NCBI RefSeq assembly: GCF_020149935.1
Contig: NZ_CP083757.1
Location: 2,691,501 to 2,755,500 of the forward strand
Source of the DNA: Marinilongibacter aquaticus
GTDB taxonomy: Bacteria > Bacteroidota > Bacteroidia > Cytophagales > Spirosomataceae
Length of the DNA: 64,000 nucleotides
Direction of reading: 5' to 3'
The position numbers and the translations under genes were made by a program. Below are positions 63,505-64,000 of the stretch, piece by piece. How positions within the stretch are numbered: the stretch's first letter is position 1; the number at the start of each line of letters is the position of its first letter. The notes beneath the pieces were generated by a model, which saw nothing but the letters and a program-made list of their open reading frames with translations, was not told where the DNA came from and did not search any database.

Positions 63505-64000
63505 TTAGGCCAAATAAACGGTTTTGGCATTCATAAACTCGCGAATTCCGTGCAGCGAAAGTTCGCGTCCAAAGCCGCTGTTCTTTATGCCGCCAAAAGG
63601 TAGTCTTGGATCGGATTTCACAAACTGATTGACAAAACAGCTTCCGGCTTCGAGTGCGTATTTGGCAATCCGTTCTCCACGGGAAACATCTTCCGTGAAA
63701 ACACAGGCACCTAGTCCAAATACACTGTCGTTGGCAATGCGAATAGCTTCGACTTCATTTTCCACACAAATGACCGAAGCCACTGGGCCAAAAAGTTCTT
63801 CGTCGTAGGCGGGCATTCCCGGAGCAACGTCTGTCAGTATCGTAGCGGGATAAAAAGCTCCATTTCGCTCAGGAACTTTACCGCCCAATATGCATTTCGC
63901 CCCTTTTGCGAGACTGGCAAGTACTTGGGCATGGAGTTCGTCCCGCAGGTCCGTTCGGGCCATGGGAGCGAGGCTTGTCGTGCTGTCAAAAGGGTCGCCC
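63505..64000 (-). CDS. NAD(P)-dependent aldehyde dehydrogenase, C-terminal part (5' end beyond right edge)
   Basis: About 165 codons are visible, reading in from the right edge as GDPFDSTTSLAPMARTDL. This continues to SGFGRELSLHGIREFMNAKT, the C-terminal third of a succinate-semialdehyde-dehydrogenase-like enzyme. The catalytic Cys and the Rossmann loop lie outside the window. ELFGPVASVICVENEVEA contains the conserved Glu of the NAD-binding part, and DPRLPFGGIKNSGFGRE is a family signature. The PMARTDL start resembles succinate-semialdehyde dehydrogenases more than other ALDHs, but specificity is not provable from this part. Confidence 0.92.
   Translation of the reverse strand, partial: GDPFDSTTSLAPMARTDLRDELHAQVLASLAKGAKCILGGKVPERNGAFYPATILTDVAPGMPAYDEELFGPVASVICVENEVEAIRIANDSVFGLGACVFTEDVSRGERIAKYALEAGSCFVNQFVKSDPRLPFGGIKNSGFGRELSLHGIREFMNAKTVYLA

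Noticed and set aside
1-64000. Search for CRISPR arrays, insertion sequences, prophage genes, rRNA genes and known defence systems
   Set aside because: No regularly spaced repeats, transposase, integrase, phage structural gene or defence-gene signature was seen. All long frames are accounted for by the genes listed.

Overview
The window comes from a member of the Bacteroidota, most likely order Cytophagales. The reasons are two SusC-type TonB-linked receptors (one with its SusD partner), a DUF4249 lipoprotein behind a TonB-dependent receptor, the gliding/type IX secretion lipoprotein GldJ, a type IX C-terminal sorting domain on a DUF1501 protein, and several promoters of the Bacteroidota TAnnTTTG type. 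The genus cannot be named from the sequence. I see no insertion sequence, phage, CRISPR array or rRNA. One tRNA (Phe, GAA) is present.

Layout. 0-5 kb: a SusC-type receptor cut by the left edge, divergent from a large PhoD-like phosphatase. 5.2-10.35 kb: a five-gene, translationally coupled operon of small secreted beta-rich proteins, a periplasmic two-domain protein and a large outer-membrane barrel protein. Its order (subunit, chaperone-like, usher-like, subunit, subunit) is that of a chaperone-usher fimbrial operon, but I recognise no classical family in it; this is the best candidate for an undescribed system. 10.4-18.8 kb: a ThuA-like protein, an exported ADP-ribosylglycohydrolase, an APH-type kinase, a Nudix hydrolase, two Gfo/Idh/MocA oxidoreductases and a sulfatase, which look like carbohydrate-derivative and (ADP-)ribose catabolism. 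19-27 kb: tRNA-Phe, a membrane Fe-S oxidoreductase, anmK, a DUF1800/DUF1501 pair, msrA and a PPK2 kinase. 27-40.4 kb: mfd, gldJ, comF, xth, a DUF4175 coiled-coil protein, mnmG and an Ig-like lipoprotein.

40.42-40.82 kb is a non-coding, AT-rich stretch with a cluster of DnaA-box-like nonamers. Three parS-like palindromes lie nearby (36.90, 36.94 and 44.91 kb), and the plus strand changes from C-rich to G-rich across it. I read this as the probable chromosomal origin of replication.

40.8-64 kb: a TPR protein, a metalloprotease-MORN protein, accD, an SRPBCC protein, a SusC/SusD pair, a VOC protein, a DUF5686 outer-membrane protein, dxr, an RluA-type pseudouridine synthase, a small membrane protein, a NagB/PIG-L fusion, a TonB receptor with its DUF4249 lipoprotein, menB, a family 2 glycosyltransferase and an aldehyde dehydrogenase cut by the right edge. 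Core genes (mfd, xth, mnmG, accD, dxr, menB) alternate with surface nutrient-uptake loci throughout.
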